Source of the DNA: Rhodobacteraceae bacterium HTCC2150
GTDB lineage: Bacteria; Pseudomonadota; Alphaproteobacteria; Rhodobacterales; Rhodobacteraceae
Assembly: GCA_000169395.1 (NCBI GenBank)
Contig: AAXZ01000002.1
Location: 248,001-312,000 of the forward strand
Reading direction: 5' to 3'
Length of the DNA: 64,000 nucleotides
This document shows positions 37,001 through 47,295 of the stretch, piece by piece. Numbering within the stretch: position 1 is the stretch's first letter; every line of letters begins with the position of its first letter. Made by a program: the position numbers and the translations under genes. A model generated the notes under the pieces. The model was not told the DNA's origin and made no database searches. It was given only the letters and a program-made list of their open reading frames with translations.

Positions 37001-37798
37001 ATGCCTAGATACGCCCTCAAAATCGAATACCACGGTGCACCTTTCGCGGGGTGGCAACGTCAACCCGAATTGCAAACCGTTCAGGGCGCGATTGAGGCGG
37101 CTATTCGTAAACTGGAAGCAGGCAATGCGGGCATCACTGCCGCTGGTCGCACGGATGCTGGCGTTCATGCTGTTGGGCAAGTCGCGCATGTAGACATGGC
37201 AAAAAGTTGGGATTTGTTTCGCCTGACCGAAGCGATCAATCACCATCTAAAGCCCCTGCCCGTTGCAATTGTTGCTTGTGCGCAAGTTGATGATGATTTT
37301 CACGCACGCTTTGGTGCACTTGAACGCCAATATTTGTTTAGTGTTGTCGCGCGTCGTTCTTTGGCCGTGCATGATCAAGGGCTTGTTTGGCAGGTCAGGC
37401 AACCTTTGGATTTAGCACGCATGAAAGAAGGTGCCGCGCATTTGTTGGGGCGACACGATTTCACCACGTTCAGATCGACAAAATGTCAGGCCGACTCGCC
37501 TGTACGTACTTTAGATGAATTGAGCATTCGCGAAATCGCGCGCCCTGTCGGACAAGAATTTGAATTCACCATCCGCGCGCGTAGTTTTTTACACAACCAA
37601 GTGCGCAGTTTTGTTGGAACATTGGAACCCGTGGGCGCTGGTTGGGTTCACCCTAATGAAGTCGGTGAAATGTTACGGGCCGCGGATCGCACTGCTTGTG
37701 GTCCCGTTGCCCCTCCACAGGGATTATACTTAAAACATGTGGTCTATCCAGAAGATCCCTTTAAGGACGCCTACAAAGGCGAACCTATGGCTGATTGA
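37001..37798 (+). CDS. truA: tRNA pseudouridine(38-40) synthase TruA
   Basis: The 265-residue enzyme has the catalytic aspartate at position 52 in [11 protein letters not shown], with the family segments [17 protein letters not shown] and [21 protein letters not shown]. It isomerises uridines 38-40 of the anticodon arm. It is divergent from ycjX with a 105-base gap and convergent with tesA, whose stop codon lies inside its last codons. Confidence 0.96.
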   Translation: MPRYALKIEYHGAPFAGWQRQPELQTVQGAIEAAIRKLEAGNAGITAAGRTDAGVHAVGQVAHVDMAKSWDLFRLTEAINHHLKPLPVAIVACAQVDDDFHARFGALERQYLFSVVARRSLAVHDQGLVWQVRQPLDLARMKEGAAHLLGRHDFTTFRSTKCQADSPVRTLDELSIREIARPVGQEFEFTIRARSFLHNQVRSFVGTLEPVGAGWVHPNEVGEMLRAADRTACGPVAPPQGLYLKHVVYPEDPFKDAYKGEPMAD

Positions 37799-38480
37799 TC
37801 TCACCTAAAAGCGCAACAACATCGTGTAATATGTCAGCCACAATCAACGCCACACCTTCTGCATTTGGATGAATTCCATCATTTTGCATTAGGTTTTGAA
37901 CAGCAGCAAGCGAACCGTCACTTGCCAGCCCTGCCATGAAACTGGGATAAAGCAGCACATCAAACTCGTTCGCTAAGTCAGGATAAATCGCATCAAAACT
38001 TGATTTGTAATCTGGCCCAAAATTTAGCGGCGCTTTCATGCCTGCCAGCAAAACAGGCACTTCTTTGGCGGCTGCTTTTTCCAAAATTCCACGGATGTTT
38101 GCACGACTAACTTGCGGATCAATACCTCGCAGCAAATCATTGCCACCCAATGTTACAATCAAGCCTTGCACACGCGGCTCAAGCGTCCAGTCCATGCGGG
38201 CCAAACCACCCGCTGTTGTGTCGCCAGAAACCCCAGCATTTATCACTTCTACGTCATGCCCAGCGACCAAAAGGGCCGCATTAAGTTGTGGTACGAACCC
38301 ATTTTCTGGCGCCAAACCATAGCCTTGCGTCAAACTATCCCCAAGTGCAGCGATAACCACGGTTTCGGCATTCAAGGGGCTTATCAGGGAAGATATCGCG
38401 AAAATTACGGCCAAAGACTTGCGGCCTTGGGCTAAAGCCCCATATCCAAGGGTATTGACGAAACTTGACAGGCAAAACAT
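37785..38480 (-). CDS. tesA: Arylesterase / acyl-CoA thioesterase I (SGNH hydrolase)
   Basis: From ATG 38480 the protein is 231 residues with a signal peptide ending near SPLNA, then the SGNH fold: GDSL (Ser49), a Gly in [13 protein letters not shown], and DGIHPNAEG with the catalytic Asp and His. It is a periplasmic multifunctional esterase/thioesterase. A longer frame starting at 38744 runs through the coding start of the divergent ybbA and is not used. The start may instead be a TTG near 38417, but then the signal peptide loses its positive N-terminus. The tesA-ybbA-ybbP arrangement, divergent, is the same as in E. coli. Confidence 0.87.
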   Translation of the reverse strand: MFCLSSFVNTLGYGALAQGRKSLAVIFAISSLISPLNAETVVIAALGDSLTQGYGLAPENGFVPQLNAALLVAGHDVEVINAGVSGDTTAGGLARMDWTLEPRVQGLIVTLGGNDLLRGIDPQVSRANIRGILEKAAAKEVPVLLAGMKAPLNFGPDYKSSFDAIYPDLANEFDVLLYPSFMAGLASDGSLAAVQNLMQNDGIHPNAEGVALIVADILHDVVALLGEINQP

Positions 38481-39153
38481 GAGTGATCCAATCCTTTCCC
38501 TTAAAGAAGTCTCTTTAACCCTGAAAGGCAATGCCGGCGCGATCAAAATTTTGCGTGATGTTAATCTGGAGGTAACCGCAGGTTCTACTTTGGGGTTGAT
38601 TGGCCCATCTGGGTCTGGAAAGTCCTCATTGTTGATGATCATGGGCGGTTTGGAACAAGCAAGCAGCGGGCAGGTATTGGCACTTGGACATTCTCTTGGT
38701 GACATGAACGAAGACGAGTTGGCCATTTTCAGACGCGATAACATGGGTGTTATTTTTCAATCTTTTCACTTGATACCAACGATGACAATTCTTGAAAACG
38801 TCGCAACGCCGCTTGAATTACGTGGCGAAAAAGATGCCTTTGAACGTGCTGCTGCAGAACTGACAAGCGTCGGGTTAGGCGAACGTCTTGACCATTACCC
38901 AAGCCAATTATCGGGCGGTGAACAGCAACGTGCGGCCCTTGCCCGTGCTTTGGCCCCTCGTCCAAAATTGATGTTGGCGGATGAACCGACCGGCAATTTG
39001 GATCAGGAAAATGGTAACGCCGTTATTGATTTGTTATTTTCCCTTAGTCAAAAAAACGGCACCACCGTTGTTATGGTAACCCACAGCAATGAATTGGCTG
39101 CTCGTTGTGACAGGGTTATTCGATTGCAAGACGGCCAGGTTATTGTTGAATGA
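38479..39153 (+). CDS. ybbA: ABC transporter ATP-binding protein (YbbA/LolD family)
   Basis: The 224-residue ATPase has Walker [10 protein letters not shown], signature LSGGEQQRA, Walker [13 protein letters not shown] and H-loop VTHSNE; it belongs to the MacB/LolD/YbbA group that partners with FtsX-like permeases. The ATG at 38479 overlaps the divergent tesA start. It overlaps the permease gene by four bases (ATGA), so they form one transcript and complex. A function in extruding or releasing lipids or toxic compounds from the membrane is inferred. Confidence 0.9.
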   Translation: MSDPILSLKEVSLTLKGNAGAIKILRDVNLEVTAGSTLGLIGPSGSGKSSLLMIMGGLEQASSGQVLALGHSLGDMNEDELAIFRRDNMGVIFQSFHLIPTMTILENVATPLELRGEKDAFERAAAELTSVGLGERLDHYPSQLSGGEQQRAALARALAPRPKLMLADEPTGNLDQENGNAVIDLLFSLSQKNGTTVVMVTHSNELAARCDRVIRLQDGQVIVE

Positions 39154-41690
39154 ATGCACCCCCCTCTTCATGGCGATTGGCCGCCCGTATCGCACGACGT
39201 GAATTGCGCGGCGGCATTACCGGGTTCCGGTTATTTTTGATTTGCCTTGCATTGGGCGTTGCTGCAATCGCGGCCATTGGTTCGGTACGCGAAGGCATCA
39301 ATGCAGGGTTAGAACGCGAAGGTGCCGCCATGCTTGGCGGTCAGGCAGAAATGGAATTCACCTATCGTTTTGCCACCGAAGTTGAACGCGCATGGATCAA
39401 GGAAAACGCAATCAGCGCATCCGAAGTGGTTGATTTCAGGTCGATGATTGTCGTTGGTAATGGCAATGACGCGCAACGCGCATTAACCCAAGTCAAAGCC
39501 GTCGATAGTCTTTATCCCCTTGTCGGGAACCTTAGACTTACACCCAATATTCCCTTGCCTTATGCATTTGCCGAACAAGATGGGCGTCCTGGTTTGGTGT
39601 TAGATGGTGCCATTATCAATCGGCTGGGTTTAAAGGCGGGCGACATAATTAAATTGGGTCTGCAAGAGTTTCACTTGTCCGCAGAAATAGAATTTGAACC
39701 AGACGCGGCGGCTGGTGGATTTGCTTTGGGGCCCCGCAGTATCGTTATGACCAAGGATCTGAACGATGCTGGATTATTGGCACCAGGTTCGTTGTTCACG
39801 TCAAAATATCGGTTAAAATTGCCAGAGGACACTGATCTTGAGGCCCTTAAAAAAAAGGCCATGGATAAATTTCGTGATACTGGTCTTGGCTGGCACGACG
39901 CACGACGCGCAAGCCCTGGCATTGAGCGGTTCGTAAACCGACTAAGCGCGTTTCTGGTTCTTGTTGGATTGGCCGGCTTGGCCGTTGGCGGCGTAGGCGT
40001 ATCCGCTGCCGTTCGCGCCTATTTGGCCCGAAAAACCGCAACCATCGCTGTCTTGCGCACAATTGGTGCAACACGCGGTTTAATCTTTAAAATTTATGCC
40101 CTGCAAATCCTTACTCTAAGTATTCTGGGTGTCGTCATCGGATTGATTTTGGGTGGCGGATTGCCTTTAATATTCGCACCATTGATCACCGCAAATTTAC
40201 CTTTTCCCATTGAAATCACCCTCTACCCCGCGGCCTTAATAGAAGCCGGAATTTTTGGGTTTTTGACTGCGATCTTATTTGCACTTTGGCCTTTGTCAAA
40301 AACCGAAAATATCAAACCTGCTGCTTTATTTCGAGCTGCCTTTGGATCAATCGATGGCCTCCCGCGCCTGATTTATATCTGCGCCACAATTTTTGTAGCG
40401 TTAATGCTAATCGCCACCGCCGCCGCGCTTTCACCCGTAAAAATGTTAACACTTTACACGGCAGGCAGCATTATCTGTGCAATACTTGCGTTGGTCATCG
40501 TTGCATCCGGCTTGAGACGATTAGCCCACAGGGTGGGTCGTTCCCCAATTTTGCGCGGCATGCCAGCCCTTAGGTTGGCTATCTCGGCTGTTGGTGGCCC
40601 CCAAGAAGAGGCACGCGCCGTAATCCTGTCACTTGGCCTAGGCCTAACGGTTTTGACGACAGTTGGGCAAATCGACTCAAATCTGCGCGATGCAATCGAG
40701 CGTGACTTACCCAAAGTAGCACCATCATATTTCTACGTAGATATTCAAAACGATCAGTTGCAGGGTTTCATGGATCGTTTAAGCGCGGATGAAACCGTGA
40801 GCAAAGTACAAACAGCACCGATGTTGCGCGGATTAATTACACGCATTAATGGAAAAGCACCGGAAATCGGCCATTGGGTTTTGAACGGTGACCGGGGTAT
40901 CACCTATTCCAATGCGCCACCCGAAAACACTGTTATTACGCAAGGAAATTGGTGGGAACCTGATTACAATGGCCCGCCACAAATCAGTTTTGCAGCTGAA
41001 GAAGCTGCTGAAATGGGTCTTTCATTGGGTGACACTCTGACCGTAAATATCCTTGGACGCGATATCACGGCAACGATCACCAGCTTTCGAGAGGTTGATT
41101 TTTCAACGGCTGGTATCGGATTTATTATGTCGATGAACCCCTCAGCCTTGGCAGGCGCACCTCACACAAGCATTGCCACGGTTTATGCAGATGAGGTTGG
41201 CGAAGCCGCGATTGAACGCGATCTCGCCGTGATGTTTCCCAACATAACGGCAATTCGTGTTCGCGATGCCATTGAACGCGTGGCAAGCATCCTGTCCTCA
41301 ATGGCCAGCGCAATATCGTATGGTGCCGCGATGACATTGGTGACTGGTTTCGTTGTTTTGGTTGGTGCGGCGGCCGCTACCGAAAATGCCCGTGTTTATG
41401 AGGCCGCAATTCTTAAAACCTTGGGTGCCAGCCGTTTCCGAATTTTGGCAAGCTTTGCATTGCGCAGCATCATTTTGGGTACGGCTGCTGGTGTGGTCGC
41501 CTTGATAGCAGGCGCCACTGCGACATGGGCCGTGATGCGGTTTGTGATGGAGGTAGAGTTCACGCTAAATTGGACGTTGGCGTTAGGCGTAATACTCGCA
41601 GGTATTGCCGTAACACTATTTGCAGGCATGATTTTTGCTTGGCGCCCCTTAGCCACCAAACCAGCACAAATCCTTAGATTGCAGGAATAA
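39150..41690 (+). CDS. ybbP: FtsX-like ABC permease (YbbP family)
   Basis: The 846-residue permease has two FtsX repeats with four membrane segments in each half (about residues 25-45, 265-395; 410-470; 720-840), and a large extracytoplasmic domain between. A YbbP-type layout with ten hydrophobic segments is visible. It works with the ATPase just upstream. Its stop codon is two bases from that of the convergent D-lactate dehydrogenase gene. Confidence 0.9.
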   Translation: MNAPPSSWRLAARIARRELRGGITGFRLFLICLALGVAAIAAIGSVREGINAGLEREGAAMLGGQAEMEFTYRFATEVERAWIKENAISASEVVDFRSMIVVGNGNDAQRALTQVKAVDSLYPLVGNLRLTPNIPLPYAFAEQDGRPGLVLDGAIINRLGLKAGDIIKLGLQEFHLSAEIEFEPDAAAGGFALGPRSIVMTKDLNDAGLLAPGSLFTSKYRLKLPEDTDLEALKKKAMDKFRDTGLGWHDARRASPGIERFVNRLSAFLVLVGLAGLAVGGVGVSAAVRAYLARKTATIAVLRTIGATRGLIFKIYALQILTLSILGVVIGLILGGGLPLIFAPLITANLPFPIEITLYPAALIEAGIFGFLTAILFALWPLSKTENIKPAALFRAAFGSIDGLPRLIYICATIFVALMLIATAAALSPVKMLTLYTAGSIICAILALVIVASGLRRLAHRVGRSPILRGMPALRLAISAVGGPQEEARAVILSLGLGLTVLTTVGQIDSNLRDAIERDLPKVAPSYFYVDIQNDQLQGFMDRLSADETVSKVQTAPMLRGLITRINGKAPEIGHWVLNGDRGITYSNAPPENTVITQGNWWEPDYNGPPQISFAAEEAAEMGLSLGDTLTVNILGRDITATITSFREVDFSTAGIGFIMSMNPSALAGAPHTSIATVYADEVGEAAIERDLAVMFPNITAIRVRDAIERVASILSSMASAISYGAAMTLVTGFVVLVGAAAATENARVYEAAILKTLGASRFRILASFALRSIILGTAAGVVALIAGATATWAVMRFVMEVEFTLNWTLALGVILAGIAVTLFAGMIFAWRPLATKPAQILRLQE

Positions 41691-41692
41691 TC

Positions 41693-43093
41693 CTAAACTG
41701 CTTGGAAAATCTTTCCGGGGTTAAACAAATCATCCGGATCAATCGCCTTCTTAATCGTCGCCATCAGGTTCACCGCCTCTGGCCCAATTTCGCGCACAAG
41801 GTATTTACCTTTGCCCTGACCAATGCCGTGTTCACCCGTACATGTGCCATCCATCGAAATCGCCATTTCATTTAACCAACTAACGTATTCAGCAGCTTTT
41901 TCGCGCTGATGCTCTTGTATCAACAAAAGCACATGGAAATTTCCGTCCCCTACGTGGCCAACGATTGGTGCCAAAAACCCATCCTCATTTGCACGGGCTT
42001 GCGCACGCATGACAGCCTCGGCCAATCTTGAAACAGGCACACAAGTATCCGTTGATATCCCCATCGCACCCGGCGCAAGGGCCATTGAAGCGAAATACTG
42101 ATCATGTCGTGCTTGCCACAAATGATTGCGCTCTTCTGCGTCAGACGTCCATTCAAAGGCGGTTGAATTGTTATCTTGTGCAATTTCACCAAAAGTTTCC
42201 GCTTGTTCTGCCACGCTAGATTCAGAACCGTGAAATTCCAGTAACAACAATGGCTTTTCTGGCAAACTTAACTTCGAATATGCATTGGCGGCCTTCACGC
42301 TTAGTGCATCAAGCAGCTCGATCCGCGCCATCGGCACACCCATCTGAATTGTTGCCATCACTGCGTTACAGGCATCTTCCTCTGTCTCAAACGAACACGT
42401 CGCTGCACTGATTGCCTCAGGAATTCCACGAAGTCTGATTGTAAGCTCTGTGATAACCCCCAATGTGCCCTCTGAACCGATCATTAGATGCGTCAGATCG
42501 TAGCCAGCTGAGGTTTTACGCGCGCGCTGTGCAGTTTTGATTACATCACCATTGGGCAACACCGCCCGTAAACCCAAAACCTGATCTTTCATTGTGCCGT
42601 AACGTACGGCATTTGTACCTGATGCACGCGTTGCGGCCATACCGCCAAGGGATGCGTTGGCACCAGGATCAACTGGGAAGAATAGGCCCGTTGCCCTAAG
42701 ATGTTCGTTCAACTGCTTGCGCGTGACACCTGGTTGAACGCGGCAATCCATATCCTCAACATTCACTTCAAGAATGGCATTCATCTTACTGGTATCAAGG
42801 GATATTCCACCCGTAGGGGCATTAACATGCCCCTCTAGAGATGAACCCGTACCAAATGGAATAAGCGGTACTTTATGGGTCCGGCAAATTCGAACAACTT
42901 CTTCAATCTCGGCCTCTGATGATACAAAAACCACGGCATCTGGTGGTTGATTTTCCAGCCAAGTCGTTGTGTGACCATGCTGTTCCCGCATTGATTGCGA
43001 GGTTGAAAAATTGGGGCCAAACTGTTGCTTTAGGATACCGATTACAGCCTGAATACCCTTTTCGTTGCGGGGGGGAATTGTTGTGTTTGGCAT
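41693..43093 (-). CDS. FAD-linked oxidase, D-lactate dehydrogenase (cytochrome) type
   Basis: The 466-residue flavoprotein has an N-terminal PCMH-type FAD domain with PFGTGSSLEGH and NASLGGMAATRASGTNAVRYG, and a C-terminal FAD-oxidase domain ending with CTGEHGIGQGKGKYL and DPDDLFNPGKIF. The family includes D-lactate dehydrogenase (cytochrome) and glycolate oxidase GlcD; the length and TGEHGIG motif fit Dld2/LldD-like D-2-hydroxyacid dehydrogenases. The substrate is not decided. It stands alone between two ABC systems. Confidence 0.85.
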   Translation of the reverse strand: MPNTTIPPRNEKGIQAVIGILKQQFGPNFSTSQSMREQHGHTTTWLENQPPDAVVFVSSEAEIEEVVRICRTHKVPLIPFGTGSSLEGHVNAPTGGISLDTSKMNAILEVNVEDMDCRVQPGVTRKQLNEHLRATGLFFPVDPGANASLGGMAATRASGTNAVRYGTMKDQVLGLRAVLPNGDVIKTAQRARKTSAGYDLTHLMIGSEGTLGVITELTIRLRGIPEAISAATCSFETEEDACNAVMATIQMGVPMARIELLDALSVKAANAYSKLSLPEKPLLLLEFHGSESSVAEQAETFGEIAQDNNSTAFEWTSDAEERNHLWQARHDQYFASMALAPGAMGISTDTCVPVSRLAEAVMRAQARANEDGFLAPIVGHVGDGNFHVLLLIQEHQREKAAEYVSWLNEMAISMDGTCTGEHGIGQGKGKYLVREIGPEAVNLMATIKKAIDPDDLFNPGKIFQAV

Positions 43094-43206
43094 CGTTTTC
43101 TCCTAATTTCGTCGCATCTTAGCAATTCAAATACCCAGTGCAACCGCGCATCACCTTGTTCATCCAATCCGGCGTACTTATTATTAGGTACACAAAGGAT
43201 GCACGT

Positions 43207-43875
43207 ATGCTTATTGCCCAAAATATACACCACGCATTTAATACCCAAGAAGGTCCAATTCACGTTCTACGCGGCGTGGATTTAACCCTTTCGACCGGTG
43301 AAAGCATGGCCCTGACAGGTGAATCAGGTAGCGGGAAAAGCACGCTATTGCACATTTTAGCAGGATTACAGGAACCAACGTCTGGTTCGGTATCAATTCT
43401 TGGAACCGAAGTCACCTCGCTTAGCGAACGCGCCAAAAGTAATTTAAGAAAGACCCACATAGGATTGATATTCCAGCAATTTAATTTGGTCCCCTCGCTA
43501 AATGTTTCGCAAAACATATCATTTCAATCCCGCTTAAACGGGCAGTTTGATGTCGAATGGCAGGAGTACCTGCTAAATCAACTTGACCTCAGTGCACAGA
43601 AAGATGTCTTTCCTGAAACCCTTTCGGGCGGGCAACAACAACGCGTTGCCATCGGCCGCGCCCTAGCGGCAAAACCGTCTTTGTTATTGGCAGATGAACC
43701 TACTGGTAATTTGGACGAGGAAAACAGCGAAAAAGTATTGGGTTTAATGCTGTCTTTGATCAAAGACAGTGGATCATCCCTTTTGATGGTAACACATTCG
43801 CGCCGACTTGCATCAAAACTTGGTCGCCATGAACACCTGCGCAAAGGCGTATTTGTGAAGGCGCCTGTTAAATGA
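43207..43875 (+). CDS. ABC transporter ATP-binding protein (LolD/AttE-like)
   Basis: The 222-residue ATPase has Walker A GESGSGKST, signature LSGGQQQRV, Walker [15 protein letters not shown] and H-loop VTHSRR. An AAAGGA site seven bases before the ATG at 43207 decides the start; an upstream Met at 43138 is unlikely. It overlaps the permease gene by four bases. The gene order ATPase - FtsX permease - AttH lipocalin matches the attEFGH type of operon. Confidence 0.88.
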   Translation: MLIAQNIHHAFNTQEGPIHVLRGVDLTLSTGESMALTGESGSGKSTLLHILAGLQEPTSGSVSILGTEVTSLSERAKSNLRKTHIGLIFQQFNLVPSLNVSQNISFQSRLNGQFDVEWQEYLLNQLDLSAQKDVFPETLSGGQQQRVAIGRALAAKPSLLLADEPTGNLDEENSEKVLGLMLSLIKDSGSSLLMVTHSRRLASKLGRHEHLRKGVFVKAPVK

Positions 43876-46250
43876 ACTGGGTCATATTTAGTGTTTTTCT
43901 TAGTCACTGGCGAAAGCAGAAAACACAATTTTTTGGTTTGTTTTTTGGGATTGCCTTGGCAACAGGGCTTTGGTCGGGTGTGCAGGCGATCAACGCCGAG
44001 GCCCGTGCAAGTTATGCTAATGTAACAAGTACGTTTGCTGGTCAGAATCTTTCCTATGTCACCTCAACGCGTGACATGACGACAGCAGACTATGCCAATC
44101 TTCGGCGTTCCGGTTGGCGAGTCACCCCAATTTTCAATGGAAAATTCACGCGACAAGATAAAACCTATATCATCATCGGCGTCGATTTCTTGGTAACCGC
44201 CCTCAACGCGGCTGATCAGCCGGAAATGGCCGTGCAAAACAAGCCTTTGATATTTGCACACCCCTCCACGGCTGCTTCGTTCAAGGATCAACGATTTGAT
44301 ATCCGCCCTAGAAGTAACGCTCAACCGGGCCAATTGATCATGGACATATCAAACGTCGGCATGTTTATTGACCCACCCCTTAAGTTTGGTCGGTTCATCG
44401 TCTTGCCAAATCAACCAATGAGCGCAAAACCACTTGAGGATGTTGATCAAGATTTCAGTTTTAATAATCCTGATACGACAAATGACATCAGCGGATTAAC
44501 GGACAGTTTCCATCTTAACCTTACGGCATTTGGTTTTCTTTCCTTCGCCGTTGGCCTGTTTATTGTTCAAGCCACGATTGGACTGGCATTTGAGCAAAGA
44601 AGGGGCACAATTCGAACGTTAAGAGCCATTGGTGTTGACCGAAAACGTTTAACATTTTTGATGTTTGCTGAATTGGGATTCTTCGGCATCATTGCGGGCT
44701 GTTTTGGTCTGATATTAGGTTACATTATTGCCGCCGCGCTATTACCAGGCGTCGCCGCCAGTCTTTCAGGTCTTTATGGCGTCAAGGTTGCGGGCGCTTT
44801 GCAATTCCGTCCAATTTGGGCACTTTCAGGGTTGGGAATGACGCTATTTGGCATTCTTATTGCTGGCGGACACACTTTGTGGCGAATGTGGCACTTGCCG
44901 ATATTGCGTGTCGCAAATCAACGCGCTTGGGCAATGAATGCGCGTGACGATGAAAAATGGCGATTGATTGCGGTTATTTTTCTATTTGTACTTGCTGTCT
45001 CATTGCTTCTTTCTACCCAAGGATTATTCGCAGGGTTCGTCAGCTTGGCCGCTTTCATGCTGGGTGCAGCCCTAATTTTGCCCAGCATACTTGGCGTGTT
45101 TTTGCGTTTGATTTCCTCGCAAACCAAACCGGGGATTGCAGCATGGTTCTGGGCCGATACTCGGCAACAACTGCCACATTTGTCGCTGGCATTAATGGCA
45201 TTGCTGCTTGCTTTGGCAGCCAACATTGGTGTGAACAGCATGGTATCCAGCTTTCGCATAACGTTCACGGCCTGGCTGGATCAAAGACTGGCGGCCGAAC
45301 TTTATGTAAGAGTCGATAATCAATCCGATCAGCCCCGTTTCGCTTCTTGGATCGCCCCACACGTTGATGCTGTTTTGCCTTTAGCCAGTGTGAAAACGCG
45401 TTTCAACGCGGCACCATTGGAAGTTAATGGAATAGTAAATCACGCAACCTATCGCAATAATTGGACTTTCATCGCGTCAACAACTGACCCTTGGCGCCAA
45501 TTTGCGAACCAAAAGGGCGTTTTGATAAATGAGCAATTGGCCTTACGTGAAAAATTAACCTTGGGTGCAGGAATTAAAGTGTCGAATGAAATCACATTGC
45601 CTGTTGTTGGAATTTACGCTGATTACGGAAATCCATTGGCGCAAGTAACCGTTTCACATTCTTTGGTGCTCGCGAACTTCGCCGCCGCGGATACCACGCG
45701 GTATGCATTGCGTCTTGATCCAAATCAGGTTGAGGAATTGCGCCAATTGATTGGCAAAGAGTTTAATCTGCAACCAGATGCGATCTTAAATCAGGTGCAA
45801 ATCAAAAAGGTAGCCAAAGATGTTTTTGATCAAACGTTCATTGTCACAAATGCTTTGAATATATTGACGTTGATGGTCGCAGCATTAGCAATATTGATTA
45901 ACTTGGCGACATTGGCAAAGTTACGATTGTCACAGCTTGCCCCTGTTTGGGCAATTGGAATGGCACGTGGTGATTTGGCGTTACTTGAGCTTGGGCGCGC
46001 CTTGGCTTTGGCAGTTTTCACATTTATTTTTGCGCTGCCCCTTGGAATTTTTCTGACATGGTTTTTGCTGAGCGTCATCAATGTAGCCGCTTTCGGATGG
46101 CAATTGCCCCTTTACTACTTCCCATCTTCATGGGGATTGCTTTTACTTATGACAGTACTTGCGGCAATGCTTGCTGCGGGCGCACCAGCTTATCAGTTGT
46201 GGAAACGCAAGCCTGCAGAATTTTTGAAAGTATTTGCCAGTGAAAGTTAA
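43872..46250 (+). CDS. FtsX-like ABC permease (AttFG-like)
   Basis: The 792-residue permease has a single N-terminal span, a periplasmic domain, three spans around residues 215-330, two more near 365-415, a second periplasmic domain (about 460-640), and a C-terminal set of spans at about 655-780. A MacB/FtsX double-domain topology is visible. It overlaps the ATPase gene upstream. It likely corresponds to fused AttF and AttG permease halves. Confidence 0.86.
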   Translation: MNWVIFSVFLSHWRKQKTQFFGLFFGIALATGLWSGVQAINAEARASYANVTSTFAGQNLSYVTSTRDMTTADYANLRRSGWRVTPIFNGKFTRQDKTYIIIGVDFLVTALNAADQPEMAVQNKPLIFAHPSTAASFKDQRFDIRPRSNAQPGQLIMDISNVGMFIDPPLKFGRFIVLPNQPMSAKPLEDVDQDFSFNNPDTTNDISGLTDSFHLNLTAFGFLSFAVGLFIVQATIGLAFEQRRGTIRTLRAIGVDRKRLTFLMFAELGFFGIIAGCFGLILGYIIAAALLPGVAASLSGLYGVKVAGALQFRPIWALSGLGMTLFGILIAGGHTLWRMWHLPILRVANQRAWAMNARDDEKWRLIAVIFLFVLAVSLLLSTQGLFAGFVSLAAFMLGAALILPSILGVFLRLISSQTKPGIAAWFWADTRQQLPHLSLALMALLLALAANIGVNSMVSSFRITFTAWLDQRLAAELYVRVDNQSDQPRFASWIAPHVDAVLPLASVKTRFNAAPLEVNGIVNHATYRNNWTFIASTTDPWRQFANQKGVLINEQLALREKLTLGAGIKVSNEITLPVVGIYADYGNPLAQVTVSHSLVLANFAAADTTRYALRLDPNQVEELRQLIGKEFNLQPDAILNQVQIKKVAKDVFDQTFIVTNALNILTLMVAALAILINLATLAKLRLSQLAPVWAIGMARGDLALLELGRALALAVFTFIFALPLGIFLTWFLLSVINVAAFGWQLPLYYFPSSWGLLLLMTVLAAMLAAGAPAYQLWKRKPAEFLKVFASES

Positions 46251-47295
46251 AATTTTTGCCTACTTAATGTTTGTTTTGACGCTGTTGGCCCCACTGGCCA
46301 GTCATGCCCAATCTGGCTTTGCGGGCCTTGGGCAAGACATCGCTGGTTTTACTCAACCACAAAAAGATATGCCATGGAGTTTCCCTAAGGATCACGGGGC
46401 CCATCCTGATTACCGGATTGAATGGTGGTATGTGACCGCAAACCTTAAGGACGACAAAGGGCGGGATTACGGCGTGCAGTGGACGTTATTTCGTTCAGCA
46501 TTGCGGCCGGAAACGACCATTGGATGGAATGACCCACAAATCTGGATGGGTCACGCGGCACTAACCACCGCGACCCAACATTTCACATCTGAACGTTTTG
46601 CCCGCGGCGGCATTGGTGTTGCCGGCGCCGTTGCGTCCCCGTTTGAGACATGGATTGATGAATGGGCTTTGCGCGGAAATTCTGATTTTTCACAACTTTC
46701 ATTGAATGGTGGTGGTACAGATTTCGCTTATGATTTGACCTTAGCGACAAACAGGCCGCTGATATTTCACGGGGATAATGGTTATTCCGTGAAATCAGAA
46801 GGCGGACAGGCAAGTCGATATTATTCCCAACCCCATTTCGAAGTGACTGGCGATCTGGTTTTTTCCGATCGCCAAGTTTCCGTAAGTGGTACTGCATGGC
46901 TTGATCGCGAATATTCCAGTCAACCATTAGCGCCAGATCAGCAAGGATGGGATTGGTTTTCAATTCATTTGGATGATGGTGCCAAAGTCATGCTTTTCCG
47001 CCTTAGAGGGACCGATAATTTCTATTCTGGTACATGGATCGCCCCCGATGGCCAAACAACATCTTTGGACGCGTCCGAAATAGTTCTGTCCACCCAACGA
47101 ACCGCAAAGGTCGCTGGGAGAAGTATCCCCCTAGATTGGGATCTCAAGTTGCCAAACAAAAATGTTGATATCACAATTCAACCTCTTAATGATCAGGCAT
47201 GGATGGACGGGCGGTTTTCGTATTGGGAGGGACCCATTTTGGTCAACGGAACCCATTCCGGCAGAGGGTATTTAGAAATGACAGGCTATGAATGA
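46240..47295 (+). CDS. Secreted lipocalin-like AttH protein
   Basis: The 351-residue product begins with a signal peptide (VKVKIFAYLMFVLTLLAPLASHA) and contains the AttH/CrtC-type lipocalin fold: PDYRIEWWYVTANL near residue 62, and RDYGVQWTLFRS. The start I give is a GTG at 46240, inside the end of the permease gene; alternatives are TTG at 46234 or ATG at 46267. AttH-type proteins are secreted partners of AttEFG ABC systems, and are related to carotenoid 1,2-hydratases; the ligand is unknown. It overlaps the next gene by eight bases. Confidence 0.8.
   Translation: MKVKIFAYLMFVLTLLAPLASHAQSGFAGLGQDIAGFTQPQKDMPWSFPKDHGAHPDYRIEWWYVTANLKDDKGRDYGVQWTLFRSALRPETTIGWNDPQIWMGHAALTTATQHFTSERFARGGIGVAGAVASPFETWIDEWALRGNSDFSQLSLNGGGTDFAYDLTLATNRPLIFHGDNGYSVKSEGGQASRYYSQPHFEVTGDLVFSDRQVSVSGTAWLDREYSSQPLAPDQQGWDWFSIHLDDGAKVMLFRLRGTDNFYSGTWIAPDGQTTSLDASEIVLSTQRTAKVAGRSIPLDWDLKLPNKNVDITIQPLNDQAWMDGRFSYWEGPILVNGTHSGRGYLEMTGYE

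Noticed and set aside
37785-38744. Longer tesA frame starting at 38744
   Set aside because: The extra 88 residues are the antisense of the ybbA start and lack a signal peptide; the ATG at 38480 gives a proper signal sequence.
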